The translations under genes were made by a program, and so were the position numbers. This document shows, one piece after another, positions 41,018-49,560 of a stretch of 64,000 bases of DNA (position 1 is the first letter of the stretch; each line of letters opens with the position of its first letter). Source of the DNA: a virus; the IMG/VR virus record IMGVR_UViG_3300049460_000123, positions 29,509-93,508 of that record. One strand, 5' to 3'. The notes beneath the pieces were generated by a model that saw only the letters and a list, made by a program, of their open reading frames with translations, searched no databases and was not told the DNA's origin.

Positions 41018-41364
41018 TGCTGATGCCACCGGGCTTTGAACGCCTTCTGACCATCGATCCACATCCGGACTATGCCGCGCGCCGCGCCGAAGTAGGCACG
41101 CGCAATCTGTTCGCCGAGTTAGAGACCGTCCTTAACGCACGGTGCGTCGGGCACCCCATGACGCCGGAGATGATCGCCGACATGCAGGCGATCGTCGATC
41201 GAGCGCTCCTCGATGTGCGCAGTCTCGGCGAGACGCTCGTCAACGAAGACGGACGCGAGATCGTTGGCGTTCGGTTCTTCAAAGAGCCGGGATTCGGTCG
41301 TGTCGTCCTGGTGCCGCTGATTGGCGAGAGAGTCGGATTCTGGACTCCGCCAACACATACATAA
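41017..41364 (+). CDS. Early accessory protein, unknown
   Basis: 115 aa, starts at the last base of the preceding stop. Helical N-terminal half (MTPEMIADMQAIVDRALLDVRSLG), then a beta segment. Last gene of the operon that begins at 37681; a terminator follows. Confidence 0.6.
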   Translation: MLMPPGFERLLTIDPHPDYAARRAEVGTRNLFAELETVLNARCVGHPMTPEMIADMQAIVDRALLDVRSLGETLVNEDGREIVGVRFFKEPGFGRVVLVPLIGERVGFWTPPTHT

Positions 41365-41391
41365 TCTGATCGCAGTTTCCGCATCTCCATA

Positions 41392-41423
41392 CGCCGCAGG
41401 GGTTTCCGACCTGCGGCGTTTTT
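41392..41423 (+). terminator. Intrinsic terminator, end of early operon
   Basis: CGCCGCAGG-N9-CCTGCGGCG, a perfect 9-bp stem, followed by TTTTT. Confidence 0.9.
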
Positions 41424-41426
41424 CAT

Positions 41427-41444
41427 GGGCGCTACTCGGACGCA
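41427..41444 (+). repeat. GGGCGC-N5-GGGCGC dispersed repeat, copy 2 (one mismatch)
   Basis: GGGCGCTACTCGGACGCA, directly after the terminator. Confidence 0.55.
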
Positions 41445-41454
41445 CGCGAAATTT

Positions 41455-41495
41455 GCTCAAATTTGAGTTGTTTTTTAATCATTTTTGAGTAATAC
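41455..41495 (+). promoter_or_regulatory. Early promoter with two tandem operators
   Basis: GCTCA-AATT-TGAGT (41455-41468) and AATCA-TTTT-TGAGT (41477-41490) lie 22 bp apart, about two helical turns. The second runs into -10 TAATAC (41490-41495); TTGTTT at 41468-41473 is a possible -35. Typical layout for a cooperative dimeric repressor. Confidence 0.65.
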
Positions 41496-41527
41496 TGCGT
41501 GCGCGTAACTTAACCCGAGAGAGAACC

Positions 41528-41896
41528 ATGAACATTGACCTAAATGACCTGAAACGGCGCCTGAAAGCCGTGCAGGATCGCGTAAAGGAGCTTGCAGGCG
41601 TGCCAGGTGTAGAGTCCATCTCCTTCTCGACAACGCCCGAGCTCGTGCTCGAGCTGATCGCGCGCCTCGAGCGCGCAGAAGAAGTAACCAAGTCCACCCG
41701 GTACGTGAACGTGGAATCAGGCGGACTCTACGACGTCAAGCAGATCGCGACACTCGAGGCAGATGGCGCGAACCGGCTTGTCGTCTATCGCAGCGTGGCG
41801 ACCGGACATGTATGGGCGCGACCGGAGTCGGAATTCTTCGCCAAGTTCGTCGAAGTGATCGCGATTGAGACGGTCAAGGAGACCAGCCATGTCTGA
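41528..41896 (+). CDS. DUF1653-like protein with N-terminal helix
   Basis: 122 aa. Residues 1-55 helical coiled region (LKRRLKAVQDRVKELAG). Residues about 58-115 (RYVNVESGGLYDV...RLVVYRSVATGHVWARPESEFFAKF) resemble the small DUF1653 beta domain. First gene of the operon that runs to about 46386. Confidence 0.65.
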   Translation: MNIDLNDLKRRLKAVQDRVKELAGVPGVESISFSTTPELVLELIARLERAEEVTKSTRYVNVESGGLYDVKQIATLEADGANRLVVYRSVATGHVWARPESEFFAKFVEVIAIETVKETSHV

Positions 41897-42431
41897 CCTC
41901 GTCCCGAACACCCTCGCCGGATTCAAAGCGGCATTCTTCGACGCCAGCAAGCGGCCGCTCACTGAGCAGGACATTTTCGATGCCGGCGTGCGATCGGGAA
42001 TGGCGCGCGCCGGCGTCTCAACGGCATCTGCGCCGACGACGGATCCTGCTCGCTTGAGTAAGGCCGATATCAACACGCTGGTCGACAGCATGCCGGGCGG
42101 CCTTAAAGGGTTTCTCAAGGGCTGGGGATGGCTCAATTTCGCTCGTGCCGTTGAGGATGAAAGCATTCTTCTGAACTCGAAGGTGATGCGCGCGGAGGGT
42201 GTGCCGCAGATCAAGCCGCGACTATTGAACCAGCTTCGCCGCTTCAATGAGTGCTGCGGCGACTCCGAGGCAGACGGCCACGACGTTGACAGAGAGGACA
42301 TGCACTCGCTCGCGGAACTTGGTGCAGTACGTCCGGCACCCGGTGGCCGTCACTACATGACCGACTTCGGTCACTACCTTCTCGCCGCTCCCGCCCCCAT
42401 CCGCGCAGCGCGCGAAGCAATCGAACTATAG
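41889..42431 (+). CDS. Early accessory protein, unknown
   Basis: 180 aa from the ATG at 41889 (overlap 8 nt). Residues 1-50 resemble the F-x-DAGVRSGMARA module of Burkholderia phage accessory proteins; the rest is mixed, with ECCGDSEADGHDVDREDMHSLAELGAV. No function known. Confidence 0.6.
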   Translation: MSDLVPNTLAGFKAAFFDASKRPLTEQDIFDAGVRSGMARAGVSTASAPTTDPARLSKADINTLVDSMPGGLKGFLKGWGWLNFARAVEDESILLNSKVMRAEGVPQIKPRLLNQLRRFNECCGDSEADGHDVDREDMHSLAELGAVRPAPGGRHYMTDFGHYLLAAPAPIRAAREAIEL

Positions 42432-42440
42432 GGAGTAGAG

Positions 42441-44024
42441 ATGACCACGAATACAGACGCAGTGCCGACTCAAACCCTCGACGAGCAGGCCGGAACGCTT
42501 CAGCGCGTCTATGACCTAGTCGGAATGGGCGCCCTTGCGCGCACGCCAGGCATTCTGTTGGCGAACCTCGAAAACATGAAACGTCGAGCGGACTGCCTGT
42601 CCGGCATCGAGCAGCTTTTCACGTACCAAGTCCCCGATGAGCAGAACGAATGGGAGGCGGTCGACGAGTGCGATCTCAACTGGGGCCACGACCGCGATGA
42701 TTACTTGGAGGCGTTCAAGGCTGCCATGCCGGCATTCGTTGCGCGCCACCCGGAACTTGCCACCCCATCTGTACAGGTGCAGGCGGTGCGCTACTTCGTC
42801 TACGACAACGAGGGCGGCTACAACGAGTTCAAGACCGACGCAGAGCGTGAGCAGGGACATCAAGCTGCAATCGACGCCCATCTCGACACCGGCTGCGATG
42901 GATGGAGCGAAGAAGTTACCAACGTCGTGTCCGGCATCGTCACGCACAAGACGGTAAAGACCGATGTCCAGAAGAAGCCCGCGCCGTGCGCCGCGCACCC
43001 CGACCACGACTACGGCGACAACGATTGCGAGGCCTGCATAGCTTGGGATGAATACCCCAACCATGAATTTGACGAGGTTTGCAACTACGAACCTGTCGCC
43101 CTGCTATCTGCAAGCAAGCCTGCCACTATCGACCAAGGGTATGTGGCAGCGCTTATCAAGCGGATGCAGGATTACTGCGACTCGCTCGCGCCACCGATGG
43201 CGCGGGGGCTAATGGCGGAAGCAGTTCGCGTTCTGCTCGCCGCCGCTCCTGCCGCGCCATCACCTGCGCAGGATGAGCGCGAGACGCTTACCGTATCGGG
43301 AAAGCCATTCACCGCAGTGTTTATGAACCTGACGCGCGAGGAAGTTGCCGCCATCTCCGAACATCCGAAATGGTCGGCTGGATCATGGAGCCATGCGCTT
43401 GATGACCGGGACGCTGCCCGCGCCGCACTGCAAGCCGCCCCAGCGGCATCGGGGGAGCCGATCAGTGACGACCACGCCAGGACGCTTTGGAGTCTGGCAC
43501 GCATGGTCTCGTCTACCGATTGGATCAAAGAATTTCGCAAGTCGCTCTACGCCGCCCCGCAGCCATCCCCGACTGCCGTGGCGCTGGACGATGAGTGGGC
43601 GGCGTTTGAGTGGCCGCCTCTGCCCGCTTTCCCTAAGCCATTTCTCGATTCCGACAAATCAGGATCCGTGTTCACCGAGCATCAGATGCAGGGATACGCG
43701 AATGCCTATGGCGAAGTGGTCCGCGCCGCATCCCCGCAACCAGTGGAGCAGACGCGGGCGCTGACGGCTTTGGATGCCGACATGGTTTGGCCGGATGACG
43801 ACGGCGAAACGTTCTTCCATACGATCGACGATGCCGTCGAAAATGAGGTCAATAACGCGTGGCCCATCGACGTAGATCCGCCAGCCAATGGCGAACTCGA
43901 ATTGACGCTGCAACTGGCAAAGCGCATCCCCACCGCGAAGGTCCGTATTTTCAACATCACCGAGAACGGCCATGAGTGGGAGATCGTGACCGCCGCGCGT
44001 CCGGCAAGTGGAGAGACAGAGTGA
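42441..44024 (+). CDS. Large mosaic accessory protein
   Basis: 527 aa. Segments of different origin are joined by alanine/proline linkers (ALQAAPAASGE, SLYAAPQPSP, VVRAASPQPVEQ) that recur in neighbours 44021 and 44338, suggesting module shuffling. The first 180 residues are acidic, followed by a Cys/His cluster (PCAAHPDHDYGDNDCEACIAW) that could bind zinc. Function unknown; similar mosaics occur in Ea22-like phage proteins. Confidence 0.6.
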   Translation: MTTNTDAVPTQTLDEQAGTLQRVYDLVGMGALARTPGILLANLENMKRRADCLSGIEQLFTYQVPDEQNEWEAVDECDLNWGHDRDDYLEAFKAAMPAFVARHPELATPSVQVQAVRYFVYDNEGGYNEFKTDAEREQGHQAAIDAHLDTGCDGWSEEVTNVVSGIVTHKTVKTDVQKKPAPCAAHPDHDYGDNDCEACIAWDEYPNHEFDEVCNYEPVALLSASKPATIDQGYVAALIKRMQDYCDSLAPPMARGLMAEAVRVLLAAAPAAPSPAQDERETLTVSGKPFTAVFMNLTREEVAAISEHPKWSAGSWSHALDDRDAARAALQAAPAASGEPISDDHARTLWSLARMVSSTDWIKEFRKSLYAAPQPSPTAVALDDEWAAFEWPPLPAFPKPFLDSDKSGSVFTEHQMQGYANAYGEVVRAASPQPVEQTRALTALDADMVWPDDDGETFFHTIDDAVENEVNNAWPIDVDPPANGELELTLQLAKRIPTAKVRIFNITENGHEWEIVTAARPASGETE

Positions 44025-44341
44025 CTGAGCGAGAACAGTTTGAGGCGCACTGGTGCCGTGATGTTCCGTCGATGTATCGCAACGCGGCACTCGCCGAAGC
44101 CAAGGCCAACCGTGACGGGGATCGGTACAAGCGCGATGAGGTTCAATGGGCATGGGAGGCATGGCAAGCCCGCGCCGCATTCCCGCAACCAGTGGCACAG
44201 ACGGAGCGGGCGCTGACGGATCAAATGCTTGAGAAACTCTACTGGACGGCGATGGACAATGCTGCGGACATCCTCAGATATATGGAAGACGCGCGCGCCC
44301 TCCTGACCACCGCGCAGCCAGCAAGCGGAGATCACGCATGA
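44021..44341 (+). CDS. Small accessory protein, unknown
   Basis: 106 aa, GTG start overlapping the previous stop. TEREQFEAHWCRD... and VQWAWEAWQARAAF are a conserved module of Burkholderia phage accessory proteins (F-E-x-W...A-W-x-A-W). The C-terminal linker AQPASGDHA resembles linkers in the preceding gene. Confidence 0.65.
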   Translation: MTEREQFEAHWCRDVPSMYRNAALAEAKANRDGDRYKRDEVQWAWEAWQARAAFPQPVAQTERALTDQMLEKLYWTAMDNAADILRYMEDARALLTTAQPASGDHA

Positions 44342-44904
44342 AAAGCGCCGCCGAACTGCTTCACATCATCACGCTGCTATGCGAGGAAAACGGCGAGCCG
44401 TGCGACGGCTTTCGTTTTCGCGAGCTCGTGCTCGAGGCGCGCGCGGTGCTGGCCGCCGCGCCGCTGCCGGTCGTGCCTCTAGCCGAACCCGTCGACATGC
44501 TGAAGGCGATCCGCGCCGGGCGCCGCGCCGAGGTTTGGCTCGAGAGTGGCGTGGGGCCGAGGGCGATGGTTGCGCTCGTGAATGTCGGCCTCACCCCGTG
44601 GACGTTCGACGAGCCGCGCGCGAGCGACTTTGCAAATGGCTTCAATCGCGGTGCCGACTTGGTATGCAAAGCGTATTCACAGCAGATCGAGTCGCGTGGC
44701 ACCGGATGCTTCTATGTCGCGGCCAACGACAACAATCCGGGCTTTCTCATATACGGCACGGGCATCAATGACGGCAAGCCTGAATTCTGCCCTTCACTTC
44801 GCCATGCGACGCCGTTCGCGACATATGCGGACGCAGACACCGCTGCCAATCGCGCGGGCTTGGTCTGCTACACGATCGTTCAACCGGCTATTGGAAGCAA
44901 CTGA
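44338..44904 (+). CDS. Accessory protein, unknown
   Basis: 188 aa. N-terminal helix (AAELLHIITLLCEENGEPCDGFRFRELVLEARAVL), an AAP linker, then an alpha/beta part. Coupled to the preceding gene by a 4-nt overlap. No family recognised. Confidence 0.6.
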   Translation: MKSAAELLHIITLLCEENGEPCDGFRFRELVLEARAVLAAAPLPVVPLAEPVDMLKAIRAGRRAEVWLESGVGPRAMVALVNVGLTPWTFDEPRASDFANGFNRGADLVCKAYSQQIESRGTGCFYVAANDNNPGFLIYGTGINDGKPEFCPSLRHATPFATYADADTAANRAGLVCYTIVQPAIGSN

Positions 44905-44905
44905 T

Positions 44906-45466
44906 ATGAGCACCCTACCCTCCCACAAGCACCACCTGAGCGCACACGATCAGGCGTTTTACATCGATCAAGCGACAATCGCGGCCGCACATCCGATGCA
45001 GATGAACCGCACCGACCTGAAGGAAACGGCTTACACGGCGTGGAATGTAGCGTTGATTCTCGTCGGCGAGCGGCATGCGAAGCATGACCTCACGGATCTG
45101 GTCGGCTATCTGCTGCACGCGAACATGCGCCTGAACGAGACGATTCGCCGACAGGCGGCCGCCGCGCGCGCGGGCATGGACGCCACGACGCGCGCCAGTT
45201 CGATCCGCCTCGACCTTGCCGAGAAGGCCCGCGCCGAATCGTCGCCGGACGTACTGGCATCCGAGCGGGCGGCCAATGCGATTTTGACCGAGGAAAATGC
45301 CGCACTCGCAGCGGACGCGGGGCGTTACCGATTCCTGCGCGATGACGAGTACTGGCACCAGAACGACCGCTACTGGGAAGCACTCAGCGCCGGCGGCGAG
45401 AAGCTCGACAAGACGGTCGACGACGGCATCAAATCACGTAAGGAATCGGAGGCAGAGGATGAGTAA
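44906..45466 (+). CDS. Helical accessory protein, unknown
   Basis: 186 aa from the ATG at 44906, one base after the previous stop. C-terminal half has the pattern ANAILTEENAALAADAGRYRFLRDD..., common in phage Ea-type proteins (...L...RYR-x-LR). Function unknown. Confidence 0.65.
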   Translation: MSTLPSHKHHLSAHDQAFYIDQATIAAAHPMQMNRTDLKETAYTAWNVALILVGERHAKHDLTDLVGYLLHANMRLNETIRRQAAAARAGMDATTRASSIRLDLAEKARAESSPDVLASERAANAILTEENAALAADAGRYRFLRDDEYWHQNDRYWEALSAGGEKLDKTVDDGIKSRKESEAEDE

Positions 45467-45755
45467 TGCACAACTCGATATAGCCGAGTTCGGCGAACTG
45501 ATCGACGCCTACCAATGCGCGCAGAAAGACGGATCGCACGACGATCGAGCGAAGGCCCGTATCGCCCTGATGAACGCCTATCGCGCCGCTCTCGCCGCAT
45601 CCTGGCAAGCCACGGTTGAGCAGATCGAGCAGCGCGCAGACGAGGCATCCTGCGCGAACGGCTACGGCGTCGAGGATGGAACCGGCATCGCGCACAGCCA
45701 TTGGTGGACGTTCGACCGTGATGGCCTGCTGAAATTCGCCCGCACCCTGTTATGA
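45459..45755 (+). CDS. Small accessory protein, unknown
   Basis: 98 aa, acidic and helical, overlapping neighbours by 8 and 4 nt. AHSHWWTFDRDGLLKFA near the C-terminus. No family recognised. Confidence 0.6.
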   Translation: MSNAQLDIAEFGELIDAYQCAQKDGSHDDRAKARIALMNAYRAALAASWQATVEQIEQRADEASCANGYGVEDGTGIAHSHWWTFDRDGLLKFARTLL

Positions 45756-46009
45756 GGATCCATATCAGCTACGGCTCGGCGCGCAAGAAGCCGCACGTCG
45801 GCGATCGCCGGACCACGAAGAAGCACGGCGAGCAGATCCGAGTTTTCAGGATGGCCCGCGACACGCGCGGCAACATCATCGGTTACGACTGCACTGGCGG
45901 TAATCAGCGATATGACTGGGTGCCACTCGCCGACGCGGCGAAGCACCGCGCCGCGCACCATCTGACCGCTGAAGAACGCGCCGCGATAGACGGCAAGGAG
46001 GGGTCGTGA
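45752..46009 (+). CDS. Small basic accessory protein, unknown
   Basis: 85 aa, basic (GSARKKPHVGDRRTTKKHGEQIRVFRM); similar to small phage proteins of unknown role that sit before DUF4031 genes. Overlaps neighbours by 4 nt. Confidence 0.6.
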   Translation: MRIHISYGSARKKPHVGDRRTTKKHGEQIRVFRMARDTRGNIIGYDCTGGNQRYDWVPLADAAKHRAAHHLTAEERAAIDGKEGS

Positions 46010-46386
46010 CCGTCTACGTCGACGACATGAACGCCGCGTACGGCCGCATGAAGATGTGCCACATGCTTGCCGATTCCGACGAGGAGCTGCACGCGATGGC
46101 CGATCGGATCGGCGTCGCGCGGAAGTGGTGGCAAAGCCCTGCAAAAACGAGCGGCAGTCACTACGACATCGCGCTGAGCAAGAAGGCGCTCGCGATCGCC
46201 GCCGGCGCCGTCGAGATCACCTGGCGCCAGGCCGGCGCGATGAACACCCGGCGCCGCGTTACTGGCGAGCTTGGAGATCCGGCAGACGCGTGCGAATGGT
46301 CGCTCGCATTTTGGGCGAGGCGCCGGCGCGAGCGTGCGGAGGAGGCGGCGCGAGTCAACGGCCTATTCGTCGCGCCAACAGATTGA
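46006..46386 (+). CDS. DUF4031 protein
   Basis: 126 aa, GTG start. MTVYVDDMNAAYGRMKMCHM then EELHAMADRIGVARKWWQ and HYDIALSKKALAIAAGAVEITWRQ match DUF4031 closely over residues 1-85; conserved Asp, His and Trp are all present. The family is common in phages and plasmids; biochemical role not established. Last gene of its operon. Confidence 0.85.
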   Translation: MTVYVDDMNAAYGRMKMCHMLADSDEELHAMADRIGVARKWWQSPAKTSGSHYDIALSKKALAIAAGAVEITWRQAGAMNTRRRVTGELGDPADACEWSLAFWARRRRERAEEAARVNGLFVAPTD

Positions 46387-46453
46387 TCATCTTTTAGCAA
46401 TTTTACGGAACGCACCGCCCGGCGTGGCATTACCAAAAAATGATCGGGCCGCC

Positions 46454-46471
46454 GGGCGCAGGTAGGGCGCA
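46454..46471 (+). repeat. GGGCGC-N5-GGGCGC dispersed repeat, copy 3
   Basis: GGGCGCAGGTAGGGCGCA, 49 nt upstream of the ASCH-type gene. Confidence 0.6.
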
Positions 46472-46496
46472 CCGTCCAAACACACGCATGTACATC

Positions 46497-46519
46497 GGTA
46501 CATAGGCACATAGGTACAT
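46497..46519 (+). repeat. 8-bp direct repeats, left cluster
   Basis: Three head-to-tail 8-bp units (CGGTACAT, AGGCACAT, AGGTACAT) end at the ATG of the next gene. The 13-mer GGTACATAGGCAC recurs at 47265-47277 on the far side of that gene. Confidence 0.65.
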
Positions 46520-47257
46520 ATGAACGAACATCCAATTCTTTTCAATCGCGAGATGATCCTCGCGCTGCACGCCGGCCGCAAGACGCAGACGCGCCGAATC
46601 GTGAATCCGGCCCCGATCGCCGATGATCGTTTTATTGGAGGCTACAAGATCGCCATGCCGAAAAGTCGGTACACGGGTATGCAGACGGGAGGCGAGATAT
46701 CTGTAGAAGCGGCATATGTCCACACATGCTGTCCGTACGGCTCTCCCGGCGATCGTCTATGGGTACGCGAAGCCTGGCGCGTCAGTCACAAGCACGACTA
46801 CCTTGCGCCGCGCGACCTGCCGTTCGAGCGCGGAATGACGATCATGTATGGCGCCGGCGGATCCCGTGCTCACAACGCCGCCGGCGAGTATGTCAACGAT
46901 CCGTGCTATCCGCTCACGCTACCCGCTTGGGCCGGGAAAGGCCGCCCGTCGATCCACATGCCGCGCGCCGCGTCGCGCACCACGCTCGAAATTACCGGAG
47001 TGCGCGTCGAACGACTGCAGGATATCAGCGAGGCGGACGCAGAGAAGGAAGGCGTGAATCGACTCGCGAACGGCTCGCCCTACTGGCGTAACTACGTAAC
47101 AAGCCGGCCCGACCACGGCACGTATGACTACACCTGCCTTAGCGCGCGCGAGTCGTTCTCGACGCTTTGGGATAGCATCAACGAGGCGCGTGGGTTCGGC
47201 TGGGAAACGAACCCCTGGCTTTGGGTGGTCGACTTCAGCTCGTACCGAGGTACATAG
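46520..47257 (+). CDS. ASCH-type phage protein
   Basis: 245 aa. PILFNREMILALHAGRKTQTRR at the start, GDRLWVREAWRV near residue 75 and SFSTLWDSINEARG...NPWLWVVDF at the end are the conserved blocks of ASCH-related phage proteins thought to bind RNA. No Shine-Dalgarno sequence; the region before the ATG is the repeat cluster. The stop codon TAG lies inside the right repeat cluster, so the gene is exactly bracketed by repeats. Confidence 0.8.
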   Translation: MNEHPILFNREMILALHAGRKTQTRRIVNPAPIADDRFIGGYKIAMPKSRYTGMQTGGEISVEAAYVHTCCPYGSPGDRLWVREAWRVSHKHDYLAPRDLPFERGMTIMYGAGGSRAHNAAGEYVNDPCYPLTLPAWAGKGRPSIHMPRAASRTTLEITGVRVERLQDISEADAEKEGVNRLANGSPYWRNYVTSRPDHGTYDYTCLSARESFSTLWDSINEARGFGWETNPWLWVVDFSSYRGT

Positions 47258-47279
47258 GTACACAGGTACATAGGCACGC
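47249..47279 (+). repeat. 8-bp direct repeats, right cluster: candidate centromere
   Basis: Three units AGGTACAT, AGGTACAC, AGGTACAT plus AGGCACGC, followed by two longer repeats of a CGTAC..CCTGCACACACACGT unit (about 47281-47322). The array lies directly upstream of parA. RHH-type centromere proteins bind short direct repeats of this kind, so this is the likely partition site and operator. Assignment is inference. Confidence 0.5.
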
Positions 47280-47419
47280 TCGTACATACCTGCACACACA
47301 CGTCCGTACCTGCACACACACGTGCATCCATAGGTGCGGACGTTTCTACGTGCGCGCGCACACACCTGCACACCCACAAACCGATGTATGATCCGACGCA
47401 CCTACATACGGAGGTGTCA

Positions 47420-48136
47420 ATGTCACGGATCATAACAATCGGCATGAAGAAAGGCGGACCCGGCAAGACGACGATCGCGACGAACATCGCGGCAATGTGC
47501 GTCACCGCCGGCATGAGGACGTTGCTGGTCGACACGGACGGGCAGCGCACGGCGGCGAGCTGGGCCGGATCCCGGCGAGAGCAGGGCGTCGAGCCGCCGA
47601 TTACCTGCGTCGAAAAGACGGGTAAATGCGGCCGCGATATCGCCGAGCTCGCCGACAATTACGACGTCGTCATCGTCGACGCCGGCGGCCACGACAGCAT
47701 AGAGCTCCGCCAGGCGTTCGCCGTCGCGGACCTATGCATCATGCCGCTTCGGCCATGCCAGCCGGACGTCTGGACTCTGCCGGACATGATCGAGCTGATC
47801 AACGAGATCGAGGAAAAATCCGGCACGCGCCCGCGCGCATCCGTGCTGATCAATGGCAAGGAAGCGCCGCGCAAGGTGAGGGGAGGGTACCGCGAGACCC
47901 AGGACACGCGCGACACCGTCGACTCGATCCGCGAGACATTCGGCGACGCCGTTCCCGTCCTTGGATCGATGGTTTCCTATCGCCCGGCATTCTGGCGCGC
48001 GTTCCCCGCCGGAATGAGCGTCGTCGAGTTGCCCGATTCGGCCCGCGCCGAGAGCGCCAAGGAAGAACTGATGAACCTTTTCAAGGAGATTTTCGATGTC
48101 GAATACTCGACCGTCGATCAGCGTCGCGCAGCCTAA
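47420..48136 (+). CDS. parA: ParA partition ATPase
   Basis: 238 aa from the ATG at 47420 with GGAGG 5 nt upstream. Residues 9-18 are the deviant Walker A KKGGPGKTT with the signature lysine; VVIVDAGGHDS (near 85-95) is Walker A' region; LCIMPLRPCQPDVWTL follows. Small size and lack of an N-terminal DNA-binding domain place it in type Ib. With the next gene it would move plasmid copies to daughter cells. Confidence 0.9.
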   Translation: MSRIITIGMKKGGPGKTTIATNIAAMCVTAGMRTLLVDTDGQRTAASWAGSRREQGVEPPITCVEKTGKCGRDIAELADNYDVVIVDAGGHDSIELRQAFAVADLCIMPLRPCQPDVWTLPDMIELINEIEEKSGTRPRASVLINGKEAPRKVRGGYRETQDTRDTVDSIRETFGDAVPVLGSMVSYRPAFWRAFPAGMSVVELPDSARAESAKEELMNLFKEIFDVEYSTVDQRRAA

Positions 48137-48461
48137 GACACTTTCCGCCGAGGAGCGCGCGGCCCGCCTCGATAAGGTATCAGCATGGAGTGAAGCGCCG
48201 GCACGCGAGGCACTGGGCGAGAGTAGGGCGCCCGCCGATCAGAAACCGCCGCCAGCGCCCGCGCGCGAGGAGCATAGGCACATGGTAGCCGCGCCGGCCG
48301 CGACGCCGCCAAAATCGATGCACGTGCGTATGCCGATCGATACCTACGAGATGCTCCGCGATATCGCGCACGTGACGCGTGAGCACATGAACGACATCAT
48401 CGCTCGAGCGACGCTGAAGGAATGCCGCCGGATCCGCGAGGCGCTCGAGAAAGGGAAGTAG
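48096..48461 (+). CDS. ParG-like ribbon-helix-helix centromere-binding protein
   Basis: 121 aa, overlapping parA by 41 nt. Residues 1-75 are disordered and rich in Pro/Ala; residues about 76-117 (MHVRMPIDTYEMLRDIAHVTREHMNDIIARATLKECRRI) have the ribbon-helix-helix pattern. A flexible N-terminus plus RHH C-terminus next to a type Ib ParA is the ParG arrangement; the disordered part would stimulate ParA ATPase. No sequence-level ParB was found. Confidence 0.7.
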   Translation: MSNTRPSISVAQPKTLSAEERAARLDKVSAWSEAPAREALGESRAPADQKPPPAPAREEHRHMVAAPAATPPKSMHVRMPIDTYEMLRDIAHVTREHMNDIIARATLKECRRIREALEKGK

Positions 48462-48490
48462 GGCGGGCAGACCGCCACCTTGCAAAACCG

Positions 48491-48817
48491 AATTGGGAGG
48501 ATTCCCGGGTTGATCTGCGCGAGGGTTTTCCACAAGACTCTCGCGCGTAGTTTGTAGACGTTTGTTAACCGTTTGTATACGTCTCAGACCCTTACCAGGC
48601 GTGGCTTTGCGGGACGCTATTGGGAGGAAAGCCGGGTCAATTGGGAGGCGGACCGGGCCAATTGGGAGGGCGGCCGGGTTCCAATTGGGAGAAAAGCCGG
48701 TTCATCTCGTGTTGTCCACAGCTCGCACCCGGAAATCCTCCCAGTGACACCGATCGACAGGGGATGATAAATTGTTCCCTCCCAGTCGGCCCGCGTTTAA
48801 CCCGGAAATCCTCCCAT
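48491..48817 (+). other. Iteron replication origin with DnaA boxes
   Basis: Five direct copies of ATTGGGAGG (48492, 48619, 48640, 48661, 48684); the last four are spaced 21-23 bp apart and each is followed by CCGG(G). At least two inverted copies (TGGGAGGATTTCCGGGT, around 48728-48744 and 48800-48816) lie next to the initiator start. DnaA-box-like sequences are TTTTCCACA (48526-48534) and TTGTCCACA (48712-48720). Three 10-bp repeats GTTTGTAGAC, GTTTGTTAAC, GTTTGTATAC occupy 48550-48580. This is the organisation of a Rep_3 plasmid origin. Confidence 0.85.
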
Positions 48818-49558
48818 ATGAAACTCAAATATGCGCAGACAGGCTTGAACCTGGTCGACCGGCACGTGACGATGCACAACGACTTGCTTGTGGCGTCGCA
48901 CGGACTGAAGACGCTCGCCGAGCAACGCATCGTGAAGTCGTGCGCAGCAAAGATCGATTCGGTGCGCCTAGACGGCAACCGGTACCGCGTCCGACTGACT
49001 GCACAGGAATACGCCGAGACTTTCAACCTCGACACGACGACGGCATACGAGCAACTGAAGTCCGGTTGCGAGTCGTTGGCCGAGCGCTGGATTGTCTGGT
49101 CCGAGCCAGTGCAGCGCGGCGCCGTAGCCGTCCACCGCGACCGCTGGGTGAGCGGCGCAACGTATGTCGACAAAGCCGGCTGGATCGAGCTCAGATTCTC
49201 GCCGGAGGCGACACCGTATCTCATGGTCCTGCGCGGCAACCACACGACCTACCTGCTACGCCAGGCGGCCGAGCTGCGATCGATCTACTCATGGCGGATG
49301 CTCGAGCTCCTGATGCAGTTCAAAGACACTGGATGGCGCCAGATGCAGATCAAGGACTTCCTGCATGCGATGGACGCGAAACCGAGCCACCTGCAGAACT
49401 TCAAAGACGCCCGCCGGCAGATTATCGAAGTTGCCGTGAAGGAATTGCAGGACAAAGACGGATGGATCATCACGTGGACGCCGATCAAGACCGGCCGGAA
49501 GGTTACTGATATCCGGTTTGAATTCAGCCGGAACCCGCAAGGCACGCTCGCGCTATGA
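48818..49558 (+). CDS. Rep_3 family plasmid replication initiator
   Basis: 246 aa. Two winged-helix domains of the RepB/RepE type are recognisable: RHVTMHNDLLVASHGLKTLAEQRIVKSCAAKI (residues about 15-47), ...YAETFNLDTTTAYEQLKSGCESLAERWI, then LRSIYSWRMLELLMQFKDTGWRQMQIKDFLHAM and a basic C-terminus. The ATG at 48818 has no good ribosome binding site and sits at the end of an inverted iteron; an upstream in-frame ATG (48764) is the alternative. Binds the iterons and probably represses itself via the inverted copies. Confidence 0.9.
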   Translation: MKLKYAQTGLNLVDRHVTMHNDLLVASHGLKTLAEQRIVKSCAAKIDSVRLDGNRYRVRLTAQEYAETFNLDTTTAYEQLKSGCESLAERWIVWSEPVQRGAVAVHRDRWVSGATYVDKAGWIELRFSPEATPYLMVLRGNHTTYLLRQAAELRSIYSWRMLELLMQFKDTGWRQMQIKDFLHAMDAKPSHLQNFKDARRQIIEVAVKELQDKDGWIITWTPIKTGRKVTDIRFEFSRNPQGTLAL

Positions 49559-49560
49559 GA

